Below, in pieces: positions 1 to 7,811 of a DNA stretch of 39,393 nt; position 1 is the first letter of the stretch; every line of letters begins with the position of its first letter. The stretch lies in assembly GCA_016744535.1 (NCBI GenBank), contig JADGEE010000013.1, positions 1-39,393 on the forward strand, in the 5' to 3' direction. The position numbers and the translations under genes are program-made. Below the pieces are notes generated by a model. That model saw nothing but the letters and a program-made list of their open reading frames with translations. It ran no database searches and was not told where the DNA came from. The stretch is from Campylobacteraceae bacterium. GTDB taxonomy: Bacteria; Campylobacterota; Campylobacteria; Campylobacterales; BB28.

Positions 1-19
1 TGTTAATTAAAAGTTAATT

Positions 20-838
20 TTATAGCCTTAAAATAGATATAAAGCTATTTGCATTATATTTAATATTATTATTATTTGATATAGATTTTAAATGTTCTAT
101 GTACTCTTTCTCAAATTTTGAATAGTTTGATTCAAGTTGATTTAGTAATCCTTGATAACCTGTACTATTTAGTAAATCCCACCATTCATTTATACTCATA
201 GGAAATTTTATATCTATATTTTTTATTTCTAAATTTTTATACTCAATTTGACTTGATAATTCTTTTATTTCATTTTCTGTTTTAAGTTGTTTTTTTTCTA
301 TTTTATTTGGTGGTTTAATACCATAATTTGTATCTAACATATCTAAAAATATTTTTGAATATGGTTCAAATGCAATATCTGTAAAAGTTGAAAATACAAA
401 TTTTCCATTATTTTTTAATTTATTACATATATTACGAAATACTTTATCCATATTTGGATAAAAAAAGAGACCATATCCACAAGTTATAAGATCAAATTTT
501 ATGCCATCAAATTTTAAATTTTCTACATCTTGCATTTGATATGTAATATTATTTATACTCTGTTTTTTTGTTTTATCTCTAGCAATATTTAACATTTCAT
601 TTGATATATCTACACCAAAAATATTTGCTTTAGGAAATTTTTTTGCTAACTCTATGGCAATATTACCTGTACCAGTTGAAAGATCTAATATATATAAATC
701 ATCACTATCCAACTCTATTAGTTTTACCATTTTTTGAGCAGATATTATAAATTGCTTATTTCTATCATAACTCTTCGCTACATCATCAAATGTATTTTTA
801 ATATTATTTTTTATTTTTAAATCTTCTTTTTTATCCAT
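20..838 (-). CDS. class I SAM-dependent methyltransferase (UbiE-like)
   Basis: A 272-residue class I methyltransferase. The SAM-binding motif I is clear at about residues 51-58 (DLSTGTGN), followed by the acidic ribose-binding residue in FGVDISNEML (about 75-84), motif II in DLITCGYGLFF, and a post-motif strand (NGKFVFSTF). The N-terminus (NTFDDVAKSYDRN) resembles the UbiE/COQ5 group. That group methylates quinone precursors, but the C-terminal 100 residues are not diagnostic, so the substrate is left open. The ATG at 838 has an AAGGTG ribosome site upstream. The gene follows the tRNA cluster on the same strand and could be read through from its promoter. It is too divergent to call ubiE/menG; a generic methyltransferase is safest. 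Confidence 0.8.
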   Translation of the reverse strand: MDKKEDLKIKNNIKNTFDDVAKSYDRNKQFIISAQKMVKLIELDSDDLYILDLSTGTGNIAIELAKKFPKANIFGVDISNEMLNIARDKTKKQSINNITYQMQDVENLKFDGIKFDLITCGYGLFFYPNMDKVFRNICNKLKNNGKFVFSTFTDIAFEPYSKIFLDMLDTNYGIKPPNKIEKKQLKTENEIKELSSQIEYKNLEIKNIDIKFPMSINEWWDLLNSTGYQGLLNQLESNYSKFEKEYIEHLKSISNNNNIKYNANSFISILRL

Positions 839-910
839 TCTTATAACACCTTGATTTAATATTTAGTTTGTATAACAAAGTTTTGATTTTATATTGTAAT
901 GGAGAATTTT

Positions 911-986
<76 letters not shown>

Positions 987-1026
987 TTAATAATATGAAG
1001 TAACCATAAATTTTATTAAAATTTTT

Positions 1027-1102
<76 letters not shown>

Positions 1103-1129
1103 TTAATAATATGAAGTAAGTGTAAAACT

Positions 1130-1204
1130 TGGCTGGGACAGAAGGATTCGAACCTACGAATACCAGTACCAAAAACTGGTGCCTTACCACTTGGCCATAT
1201 CCCA
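1130..1204 (-). tRNA. tRNA-Gln (TTG)
   Basis: 75 nt with encoded CCA. Acceptor stem TGGGATA pairs with TGTCCCA apart from a G-U. The anticodon stem CCAGT/ACTGG encloses loop TTTTGGT, giving anticodon TTG. The T-arm loop TTCGAAT is canonical. It is the first gene of the tRNA cluster, just downstream of a consensus promoter. Confidence 0.95.
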
Positions 1205-1237
1205 ATAATTCAACATCACTATTGAATGTGAGGTCGA

Positions 1238-1266
1238 ATTATATCAGAGTTTCAACATATTGTCAA
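1238..1266 (-). promoter_or_regulatory. consensus sigma-70 promoter of the tRNA cluster
   Basis: On the minus strand, TTGACA (1266-1261) is followed by a 17-base spacer and TATAAT (1243-1238), a perfect housekeeping promoter. The tRNA-Gln gene starts 33 bases further on. Perfect -35 boxes are uncommon in Campylobacterota, which fits a highly expressed stable-RNA operon. Confidence 0.9.
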
Positions 1267-1276
1267 TACTTTTTGA

Positions 1277-1282
1277 TATAAT
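1277..1282 (+). promoter_or_regulatory. -10 box upstream of ribBA
   Basis: A plus-strand TATAAT lies 30 bases before the ribBA start codon. There is no convincing -35 element, as usual in this phylum. It lies next to the divergent tRNA promoter at 1238-1266, so the two polymerase sites largely exclude each other. Confidence 0.55.
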
Positions 1283-1312
1283 TTTAAAAACTTTTAAAGA
1301 AAAGGGAATTTT

Positions 1313-2347
1313 ATGCCAATAAATAGAGTATTAAAAGCGATAGAAGAGATAAAAAAAGGCAATATGGTTATTATGGTTGATGATGAAGATAGAGAAAATG
1401 AGGGAGATTTAGTCTATGCTGGAATTTTTTCAACTCCTGAAAAAGTTAATTTTATGGTTAGTAAAGCAAAAGGTTTAGTTTGCGTTTCTATTTCAAAAGA
1501 GAGTGCTAATAGATTGAATTTAACGCCTATGGTTGCTAAAAATGATGCACAATACGAAACTGCCTTTACAATTTCAGTAGACCATAAAAATTCAACCACA
1601 GGAATTTCAGCTTATGAAAGAGATGAAACAATTAGAGAGTTAGCAAATCCAATGTCAAACTCTAGCGATTTTGTAAAACCTGGTCATATTTTTCCACTTA
1701 TTGCAAAAGATGGCGGAGTTTTAGTTAGAACAGGACATACAGAGGGAAGTTTAGATTTATGTCGTTTAGCTGGGCTTAGTGACTCTGCTGTAATTTGTGA
1801 AGTTATGAAAGAGAACGGTGAAATGGCTAGAAGAGATGATTTAGATAAATTTGCAAAAGAGCATAATTTAGTAACTGTATATATCTCTGATATTGTAGAA
1901 TATAGATTAAAAAATGAATCACTAGTTAAGGAGATAAGCAAAGAAGAGTCACTTTTACTTAATGAAAAAGTTCAAAAAGTTGAATTTATAGACCATTTAG
2001 AACATAAACATTTTGCTTTTATATTTAATAAAGAGAATATTAATAAAACATCTTTTGTAAAATTTCATAATATCGCAAAAGATATTGAACTATTTTTAAA
2101 ACCTAAAAAATTTAACTCTCTACTATCTTCAATTGAATTTTTAAAAGAGAATTCAGGAGTATTGATTTTACTTGATAATAAACTTGAAGATAGCGATAGT
2201 ATTAAAGATTTTGGAATAGGGGCTCAAATTCTTAAAAAACTAGGGATTGAAAATATTAAATTAATTACAGCACACTCTCATAAAGAGTTTGTAGGAATTA
2301 GTGGATTTGGACTTAATGTAGTTGAGGATGTGGAAGTTGAAGGTTAG
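1313..2347 (+). CDS. ribBA: 3,4-dihydroxy-2-butanone 4-phosphate synthase with degenerate GTP cyclohydrolase II domain (RibBA)
   Basis: 344 residues. The N-terminal 200 residues form an intact DHBP synthase, which converts ribulose 5-phosphate to the four-carbon riboflavin precursor. DDEDRENEGDL (about 23-33) is the metal and substrate loop, and GHTEGSLDLCRLAG (about 141-154) carries further active-site residues. The C-terminal 140 residues correspond to GTP cyclohydrolase II only in part: DFGIGAQILKKLG and GFGLNVVE match its end. The three zinc-binding cysteines are absent (no cysteine after residue 200), so the second activity is presumably lost. A separate ribA would be needed elsewhere. 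AAGGGA precedes the ATG. The gene is followed by overlapping ybgC. Confidence 0.92.
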   Translation: MPINRVLKAIEEIKKGNMVIMVDDEDRENEGDLVYAGIFSTPEKVNFMVSKAKGLVCVSISKESANRLNLTPMVAKNDAQYETAFTISVDHKNSTTGISAYERDETIRELANPMSNSSDFVKPGHIFPLIAKDGGVLVRTGHTEGSLDLCRLAGLSDSAVICEVMKENGEMARRDDLDKFAKEHNLVTVYISDIVEYRLKNESLVKEISKEESLLLNEKVQKVEFIDHLEHKHFAFIFNKENINKTSFVKFHNIAKDIELFLKPKKFNSLLSSIEFLKENSGVLILLDNKLEDSDSIKDFGIGAQILKKLGIENIKLITAHSHKEFVGISGFGLNVVEDVEVEG

Positions 2348-2702
2348 AGTCTATTATGAAGATACTGATGTAGGCGGAGTTGTCTATTATGCAAATTATC
2401 TGAAATTTTGTGAAAGGGCTAGGAGTGAAATTTTTTTTAATAAAAGTTTAACTCCTGTTAATAATAAATGTCATTTTGTAGTTAAAGAACTAAAAGCCTC
2501 TTATTTTAAACCTGCTAAATTTGCAGATATTTTAGATGTTAAAACTACACCTTTAGAGATAAGAAAAGCTTCAGTTGTATTACTACAAGAAGTTTTAAAA
2601 GCTAAAGATATTATTTTTGAGATGCAGATAGAGTTAGTATTTGTATGTGGTGAAAAAATTTCAAAAATACCAAAAGAGTTTGAGGGAATATTTAAAAATT
2701 AA
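2328..2702 (+). CDS. ybgC: YbgC-family acyl-CoA thioesterase
   Basis: About 124 residues of hotdog fold. VRVYYEDTDVGGVVYYANY near the N-terminus is the YbgC signature, with the catalytic Asp in YEDTD and the Y-x-N-Y motif. ERARSE follows. The family hydrolyses short- or medium-chain acyl-CoA or acyl-ACP and is often linked to Tol-Pal or phospholipid metabolism. The reading frame overlaps the end of ribBA, implying translational coupling. I place the start at ATG 2328; TTG at 2322 or TTG at 2337 (with GAGG nine bases upstream) are alternatives. It converges on the histidine kinase gene with a 4-base overlap of stop codons. Confidence 0.9.
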   Translation: MWKLKVRVYYEDTDVGGVVYYANYLKFCERARSEIFFNKSLTPVNNKCHFVVKELKASYFKPAKFADILDVKTTPLEIRKASVVLLQEVLKAKDIIFEMQIELVFVCGEKISKIPKEFEGIFKN

Positions 2703-4723
2703 TATAAGGGTAGCTCTATAATAAATCTAGCCCCTTTTTTCTTATTATTAAACTCTATATTTTTAGCAAATAAATTACCATTTAAGTTTTTCTCAACAAT
2801 TACTTTTGACATATAAAGTCCTATTCCCGTTCCTTTGCCCTCATCTTTTGTGGTAAAGTATGGCTCAAATATTTTATTTATATATTTATCTTCAATACCA
2901 CCTGCACTATCTGATATTTCTATGATTATTTTATTATCTATTTTTTTTGTTAAAATCTCTATTGATGCCTTTTTAATATTATGTTTTAATATCTCATCTT
3001 TCGCATTAGATAAAATATTTACTAAGACTTGTGAAAATTCATTTTTAACTCCTAAAATTTTAATATTTTTTGATAAATTAGTTTTAATTTCTATCTCATA
3101 AAATTTAAAACTTGCATTAAAAATATTGAGAGTCTCTTTTATTATTTTATTTAAATCAAAAGTTTCTTGTTTTTTATCACTCTTAAAAAAATTCCTAAAA
3201 TCATCTATTGTATGTGACATCTGTTCAATTATACTTCTTGCCTCTCCATAATAAGAGTCTAATTTTTCTTCACTTAATTTTTTTTCAAAAAACTCTTCAT
3301 AAATTACATATAATAGTAAATTCAGAGTATTAAGAGGTTGTCTCCATTGATGAGCGATATTTCCTATCATCTCTCCCATTGCAACCATTTTTGATTGGCT
3401 AATTAATATCTGTTCTTGTTTTCTTTTCTCTTCAGTTAATTTAATCTGTTTTGAAACATCTTCAATATTAAAGATTGCCCCTTCAAAAAGTTTATCTTTA
3501 TTAAATAGAGGAGCTCCGTGAATAGATAGAAAAACCTTTTCTTCATTTTTTTTACAAACAGCATAACAGATATTATGAATAGCTTTTTTTGCATATTCTA
3601 TTTTATTAAAAGGTAAAATATTCTCTTTAACGCAAGTTTCACAATTTTTAATATCTTCTTTGCAATTACTTAAAATTCCATTAATACTATTTGACATTTT
3701 CTCTTTTTTTAAATCAAAAAAACCTTTTGACATCTTATTTGCAAATATAACTCTTCCATTTAAATTAACCATAACAATCCCAAGAGGACTACTATCCATC
3801 ATAGATGTAATTAAATTTTGTTTTTGCTCTAATATAATATTTACTTTTATAACTTCATTTAATCTCTCTCTTAAATTTTCTTGAAGAGCAAAATTCTCTT
3901 TTTTTAATAATTTTTGATAATCTTCAATATCACTAATATCAGTAAAAGAGACTATATACTCTTTTTCATTTATTGAAGATTTATTATAGTTAATAATAAA
4001 AACTCTATTTATATTTTTATCTACATCATACATTTTCACTTTAGAATCTATACTGATTTCTCTATTTCTAATAATTTTTTTAAGCCATTTTTCATCTTCT
4101 TCATCATAAATAAATCCATCTTCTTCTGTAAATTTTTCACATACACAATTATGCTCTTCTTTAAACGCTTCAAATGAGTTGTATCCTAAAAAATCTAAAA
4201 ATTTTTTATTACAATTAACTGCTTTGTATGAATCTGTAATAACTATTAAATTTGATTGTGAATCTAAAATATCTTGAATATAAGTCTGTTTAATTTTAAG
4301 CTTCTCTTCCATCTCTTTATGTGATTTTTCAAAAACTATATTTTCACCTATTTTATGTATAGTTTCAAATAATTTCTCTTTTTTAAATGGTTTTAAAATA
4401 TATCCATCAACTCCAATATCAATAGATTCAATTAAATACTCTTTATTGTTAAAAGCTGTAATAATTACAATTGGACACTTCTTTATCTTTTTAATCTCTT
4501 TTATCATTTCAAGACCATTAATATCTGGCATTTCAATATCACTTATGACTAAATCAATATCATTAAATTTAAATACTTCAACTCCATCTTTTGCATTATA
4601 AGCTTTAAAAAACTCTTTACAATAGATTCCTATATTTCTTTTTATTATCTCCATATTAAGTTCATCATCTTCAACACATAAAATATTTAAATTTTTTAGA
4701 GTATTTTTTAATTTTGTTTTCAT
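2699..4723 (-). CDS. hybrid sensor histidine kinase: REC-PAS-PAS-HisKA-HATPase
   Basis: 674 residues with no membrane segment, so cytoplasmic. Order: receiver domain (1-125; phospho-acceptor D62, K111); linker coiled coil; PAS 1 (about 150-268); coiled coil; PAS 2 (about 303-425); kinase core with H458 in IAHQWRQPL; N-box NILSNAKDE (569-577); G1 DSAGGIED (605-612); F-box EPYFTTK (620-626); G2 GTGIGLYMSK (631-640). A receiver at the N-terminus of a soluble kinase suggests a phosphorelay input rather than an output. PAS 2 carries a cysteine cluster (C354, C361, C364, C387, C390), possibly for metal or redox sensing. The gene lies downstream of a kinase remnant and a REC protein on the same strand. 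Confidence 0.93.
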   Translation of the reverse strand: MKTKLKNTLKNLNILCVEDDELNMEIIKRNIGIYCKEFFKAYNAKDGVEVFKFNDIDLVISDIEMPDINGLEMIKEIKKIKKCPIVIITAFNNKEYLIESIDIGVDGYILKPFKKEKLFETIHKIGENIVFEKSHKEMEEKLKIKQTYIQDILDSQSNLIVITDSYKAVNCNKKFLDFLGYNSFEAFKEEHNCVCEKFTEEDGFIYDEEDEKWLKKIIRNREISIDSKVKMYDVDKNINRVFIINYNKSSINEKEYIVSFTDISDIEDYQKLLKKENFALQENLRERLNEVIKVNIILEQKQNLITSMMDSSPLGIVMVNLNGRVIFANKMSKGFFDLKKEKMSNSINGILSNCKEDIKNCETCVKENILPFNKIEYAKKAIHNICYAVCKKNEEKVFLSIHGAPLFNKDKLFEGAIFNIEDVSKQIKLTEEKRKQEQILISQSKMVAMGEMIGNIAHQWRQPLNTLNLLLYVIYEEFFEKKLSEEKLDSYYGEARSIIEQMSHTIDDFRNFFKSDKKQETFDLNKIIKETLNIFNASFKFYEIEIKTNLSKNIKILGVKNEFSQVLVNILSNAKDEILKHNIKKASIEILTKKIDNKIIIEISDSAGGIEDKYINKIFEPYFTTKDEGKGTGIGLYMSKVIVEKNLNGNLFAKNIEFNNKKKGARFIIELPLY

Positions 4724-4734
4724 CTATTTTTTAA

Positions 4735-4931
4735 CCTCTTTTAATTTAATTTTAAAAATAGTTCCATATTTGATATTTTTAATAATTACTTTTCAAACAC
4801 TATACCTGTTCCTTTATTCTCATCTTGAGTGCTAAAGTATAGTTAAAAAATTTTATCTATATTTTTTTTATAAATTCATATTTTGCATTAGAAATTATAT
4901 TTGTAATTACTTGTGAAAACTCGTTTTGAAA
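4735..4931 (-). pseudogene. decayed histidine kinase C-terminal remnant
   Basis: Translating the minus strand gives three pieces that line up, in order, with the C-terminus of the kinase at 2699-4723. They are NEFSQVITNIISNAKYEF (cf. NEFSQVLVNILSNAKDEI), LYFSTQDENKGTGI (cf. PYFTTKDEGKGTGI) and GTIFKIKLKE. Stop codons interrupt them (TAG after the N-box, TAA just before LYF, TAA after GTGIVFEK). The segment holding the G1 box, about 35 residues, is deleted. It begins directly after the stop of the REC gene. It is non-functional and is probably the leftover of a duplicated kinase. Confidence 0.85.
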
Positions 4932-4935
4932 CCTT

Positions 4936-5967
4936 TTAAAAAAACTCTATATCTCCATCTATATCTTCTAATTTATTCTCTAGTGTTAAAACAATGGTAT
5001 CTACATCACAACTTATAGAGTTATCATATTTATTTGGATTTTCCATTCTCTCTCCAAAAATTTCTCTTCTCCATTTTATCAAAGTAAATACTAAACTCTC
5101 AAGATATTGTAATACATTTCTTTGAGTCTTTTCATCTATCTCTCTATCTTTAGATAGCTCTTTTGATAGAATTAATATAGAATCTCCAAGATTTGAAAAA
5201 ATTGGATAACTTCCTAGAAGTTGACCATATCTCTCAAGACAATATATACTCTTATTTAACTCTTTTTCAGTCAATTTTGCTTTTAAAAACATAATAGAGG
5301 TTGATGCGTCAATTTCACCTTCTAGCTCTATTAACTCTTGAATATGGTCATCTAGTATAGATTCTTTTATATGAACTTGTTTAAATTCATCTTTTTTAAC
5401 TTTTTTTACTGGTTCAGTTGATTTACACGCAGGAGTTGAAATTTTTATTAAATTGCTCTGCTTTATTTTAGTTTCAAAAATTCTAATAACTTTTTTTAAT
5501 TTTTCATTCTTATTTTTTAACTCTTCATTAATATTCTCTAACTCTATTTTCTGTTTTTTTATAAGGTTATCACTATAAATAATTTTAGCTATCTCTTTTA
5601 AAATTTTAAGTAATTTTAATGGATAAAGAGGTTTTAAAAGAAATTTTTCTATACCAATATTTAAAAGTTCAATAATAGATTCACTGTCGCTATGGGCTGA
5701 AACTATAATCATAAATTGTTTAGGATTAATTTTTAAAATTTCTCTAGCTAATGAAACACCATCTACATTTGGCATTCTAATATCACTTATTACTATATCA
5801 AAATCTCTTTGCTTGTAAATTTCTAATGCCTTCTCTCCATCTTCAGCATCTTTTACCTCATTACATTTAGTAAAAAGTATCTGTTTTAAAAATCTTCTAG
5901 CATCTGTTTCATCTTCTACAATTAATATACTTAAGTTATTTAAATAATTAGTACTTTCCATTTTCAA
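4936..5967 (-). CDS. response regulator with coiled coil and uncharacterised C-terminal module
   Basis: 343 residues. Receiver domain 1-125 with acidic pocket EDE (18-20), phospho-acceptor D62 in SDIRMP, S90 and K112. A coiled coil follows (about 132-165: many E, N and K). The C-terminal 130 residues are helical, with no DNA-binding or enzymatic motif that I recognise; the NSISCDVDTIVLTLE stretch is notable. Its position directly before a kinase remnant and an intact REC-kinase suggests it once acted, or still acts, with such a kinase. The start ATG at 5967 follows AAAAGG. Upstream lie an 8-base G tract and a direct repeat. Confidence 0.85.
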   Translation of the reverse strand: MKMESTNYLNNLSILIVEDETDARRFLKQILFTKCNEVKDAEDGEKALEIYKQRDFDIVISDIRMPNVDGVSLAREILKINPKQFMIIVSAHSDSESIIELLNIGIEKFLLKPLYPLKLLKILKEIAKIIYSDNLIKKQKIELENINEELKNKNEKLKKVIRIFETKIKQSNLIKISTPACKSTEPVKKVKKDEFKQVHIKESILDDHIQELIELEGEIDASTSIMFLKAKLTEKELNKSIYCLERYGQLLGSYPIFSNLGDSILILSKELSKDREIDEKTQRNVLQYLESLVFTLIKWRREIFGERMENPNKYDNSISCDVDTIVLTLENKLEDIDGDIEFF

Positions 5968-6002
5968 ACCTTTTATTTTAATATTATCTATTAAAACATA
6001 AT

Positions 6003-6038
6003 GTTTCTTAAATATTAAAAATATAAAGTTTCTTAAAT
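6003..6038. repeat. 11-bp direct repeats upstream of the response regulator gene
   Basis: GTTTCTTAAAT occurs at 6003-6013 and again at 6028-6038, 25 bases apart, 36-71 bases before the REC start codon. Twin sites of this kind are typical of regulator binding, but AT-rich chance repetition is possible. Confidence 0.4.
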
Positions 6039-6051
6039 GAAATTTTTTTAA

Positions 6052-6059
6052 GGGGGGGG
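6052..6059. repeat. G8 homopolymer tract
   Basis: Eight consecutive G (C8 on the minus strand) in a region otherwise almost free of GC, 85-92 bases upstream of the REC gene start. Poly-G tracts of this length mediate phase variation in Campylobacter and Helicobacter. Here it would act at promoter level, since it is outside any reading frame. Confidence 0.8.
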
Positions 6060-6093
6060 TGAGAAAAAGAAAAATATTTATTTAATAATTTTG

Positions 6094-6158
6094 AAAAAAG
6101 GAGGTTATGAAAAATTTTAAGCTTCAACAGCTTTTGCTAACAGTAAAATTATAACCTC
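6094..6158 (-). terminator. rho-independent terminator of kdsD
   Basis: Outer stem GAGGTTAT (6101-6108) pairs with ATAACCTC (6151-6158). It is continued by inner stem AATTTTA (6113-6119) with TAAAATT (6144-6150), and on the minus strand it ends in CTTTTTT (6100-6094). It lies about 115 bases past the kdsD stop. A small alternative hairpin sits in the loop. The plus strand has a weaker T run, so it may work in both directions. Confidence 0.65.
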
Positions 6159-6273
6159 TCTTTTATAATGAAAATTAAACAGAATGTTAATGAATGTTAA
6201 TAAAAAACTGTTATATTGCTTCTTTATATTTTAAAATCTATATAATAATAGAAATTATATTTTTTTCATTTAA

Positions 6274-7236
6274 TTACTTTATTCCAGCTTCTACTAAATC
6301 GTGAATATGTAAAATTCCTTTTACTTTTTGTTTCTCATCTGTTACAACTAATAATTGAATCTTAAAATCTTCTATAATTTTTATAGCGTCACTTGCTAAA
6401 ATATGTCTATTATTAACTGTTTTTGGCTCTAGTGTTGCATACTCTATCGCTTTTTTATCAAGCGAAAAATTCTCTTTTAAAATTGCTCTTCTTAAATCTC
6501 CATCACTCAAAACTGCGATTAATTTTTCATTTTCATCTAAAACCAAAGCACAACCAACTCGCCCCTCTGTTATTACTAAAATAGCATCTTTAAGTAGTGC
6601 ATCTTTTTTGATAATTGGTAAATTATCCCTTCTCATTAAATCATCAACTTTTATAAATAACTTTTTTCCAAGTGAACCACCTGGGTGAAATGATGCAAAA
6701 TCTTCTTTTGCAAAATCTCTCTTTTTCATCAAACATACAGCAAGCCCGTCACCTAAAGCTAGAGTTAAAGTAGTAGAACTCGTAGGTGCAACATTTAATG
6801 GACACGCCTCTTTTTGAATATTTGTAGAGATAAAAACATCTGCATATTTTGATAAAGTTGAGTTTTTTTCACCTGAAATTGCAATTAAATTAATATCAAA
6901 TCTTTTAATATGTGGAAGTATTTTTATTAACTCTTCACTCTCCCCTGAATAACTAATTGCAAGTAAAACATCATCTTTTCCTATCATTCCTAAATCACCG
7001 TGCATAGCCTCTGTTGGATGAAGAAAAAAACTACTCGTTCCAGTTGATGCAAAAGTAGCAGCTATTTTTGCCCCAATTAAACCAGACTTTCCAACTCCTG
7101 TAATAATCAATTTACCTTTTGTATTAAATATTAATTCAACTGCTCTCTCTATCTCTTCACTTATGTTTTCACTAGCTCTTATTAACTCATTAGCTTCAGT
7201 AATTAAAACCTCTTTTGCAATTTCTATAAAATTCAT
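6274..7236 (-). CDS. kdsD: D-arabinose 5-phosphate isomerase (KdsD/KpsF)
   Basis: 320 residues, the family's usual length. The SIS domain covers about 1-200, with GVGKSGLIG and SYSGESEE as sugar-phosphate binding loops and HPTEAMHGDLGM as the active-site segment. Two CBS repeats follow (about 205-262 and 270-320). The enzyme converts ribulose 5-phosphate to arabinose 5-phosphate, the first step of Kdo synthesis for lipopolysaccharide. Start ATG 7236 is preceded by AAAGAGG. The gene stands 41 bases after the small PD-(D/E)XK-like gene on the same strand, so it may be read through from the mraY operon. Confidence 0.94.
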   Translation of the reverse strand: MNFIEIAKEVLITEANELIRASENISEEIERAVELIFNTKGKLIITGVGKSGLIGAKIAATFASTGTSSFFLHPTEAMHGDLGMIGKDDVLLAISYSGESEELIKILPHIKRFDINLIAISGEKNSTLSKYADVFISTNIQKEACPLNVAPTSSTTLTLALGDGLAVCLMKKRDFAKEDFASFHPGGSLGKKLFIKVDDLMRRDNLPIIKKDALLKDAILVITEGRVGCALVLDENEKLIAVLSDGDLRRAILKENFSLDKKAIEYATLEPKTVNNRHILASDAIKIIEDFKIQLLVVTDEKQKVKGILHIHDLVEAGIK

Positions 7237-7277
7237 TTTTGCCTCTTTACCTCTTTAAAATATATAATTTAAAACTT

Positions 7278-7811
7278 TTATCCACAATTTAATATCCAAT
7301 TATTTAAAAACTTATCACACTCCATTGATAGAGTATTTTTAAATATAAATTTATATCTTGTTAATTTATTATTTAAATGTCTATGTATTCTATCTCTTGA
7401 GTTTTGTGCTTTATATACAAATAAAAAACTCTTTTTTATAGATTCAAAATTATCTAAAGATATATTTTTTTCTTTTTTTAAATATGAACTAAGTAATAAA
7501 ATAGAATCTGTAGCTTTTAAGTAAATACTATTTTGTTTCTCTTTATACCATTTTGATAAATCTTCTATCTCTTCGAGGTTTTTAAACTCTATAAAAACTA
7601 TATGTTTTTGTTCTTGATTGAAATATAGCATATCATAAGAAGAGAGAGTGTCACGTCTATTTGTTAAATTATTTTTACAATTTAATTTAAATTCATCAAA
7701 ATCTATAAATTTTTTATCTTCAATATTTGGACAACAATTGTCGCTTACTTTATCTAAAGTTTTTAAAAAATCAGGATTTGATAAAAATATACTTTCTATG
7801 TATTTTACCAT
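7278..7811 (-). CDS. small PD-(D/E)XK nuclease-like protein, partner of the adjacent ATPase
   Basis: 177 residues, no recognised family. A nuclease-like core is visible: D60 in SSYDMLYF, then E75 and K77 in IVFIEFKN. This is the spacing and hydrophobic context of a PD-(D/E)XK site. An amphipathic helix (LKATDSILLLSSYL) follows. A cysteine pair lies at 26-27. The start codon overlaps the end of the ATPase gene by 7 bases (ATGGTAA), so the two are translationally coupled and probably act as a complex. Such ATPase plus small nuclease pairs are frequent in anti-phage defence. The nuclease call is inference from motif geometry only. Confidence 0.6.
   Translation of the reverse strand: MVKYIESIFLSNPDFLKTLDKVSDNCCPNIEDKKFIDFDEFKLNCKNNLTNRRDTLSSYDMLYFNQEQKHIVFIEFKNLEEIEDLSKWYKEKQNSIYLKATDSILLLSSYLKKEKNISLDNFESIKKSFLFVYKAQNSRDRIHRHLNNKLTRYKFIFKNTLSMECDKFLNNWILNCG

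Larger units (their letters stand above)
5968..6273. other. 306-bp intergenic region
   Basis: The gap between the REC gene and kdsD holds no convincing gene. It contains a pair of 11-base direct repeats (6003-6013, 6028-6038), an 8-base G homopolymer (6052-6059) and a long imperfect hairpin (6094-6158). The last is best read as the kdsD terminator. The promoter of the REC gene must lie here but has no clear -35. Confidence 0.7.

Noticed and set aside
1684-1941. Minus-strand frame inside ribBA
   Set aside because: Opposite-strand reading of conserved DHBP synthase sequence; no start signal.
6107-6154. A 15-codon frame with a perfect AAGGAGG site
   Set aside because: The apparent ribosome site is one arm of the hairpin that ends the kdsD transcript, and no plus-strand promoter is evident.
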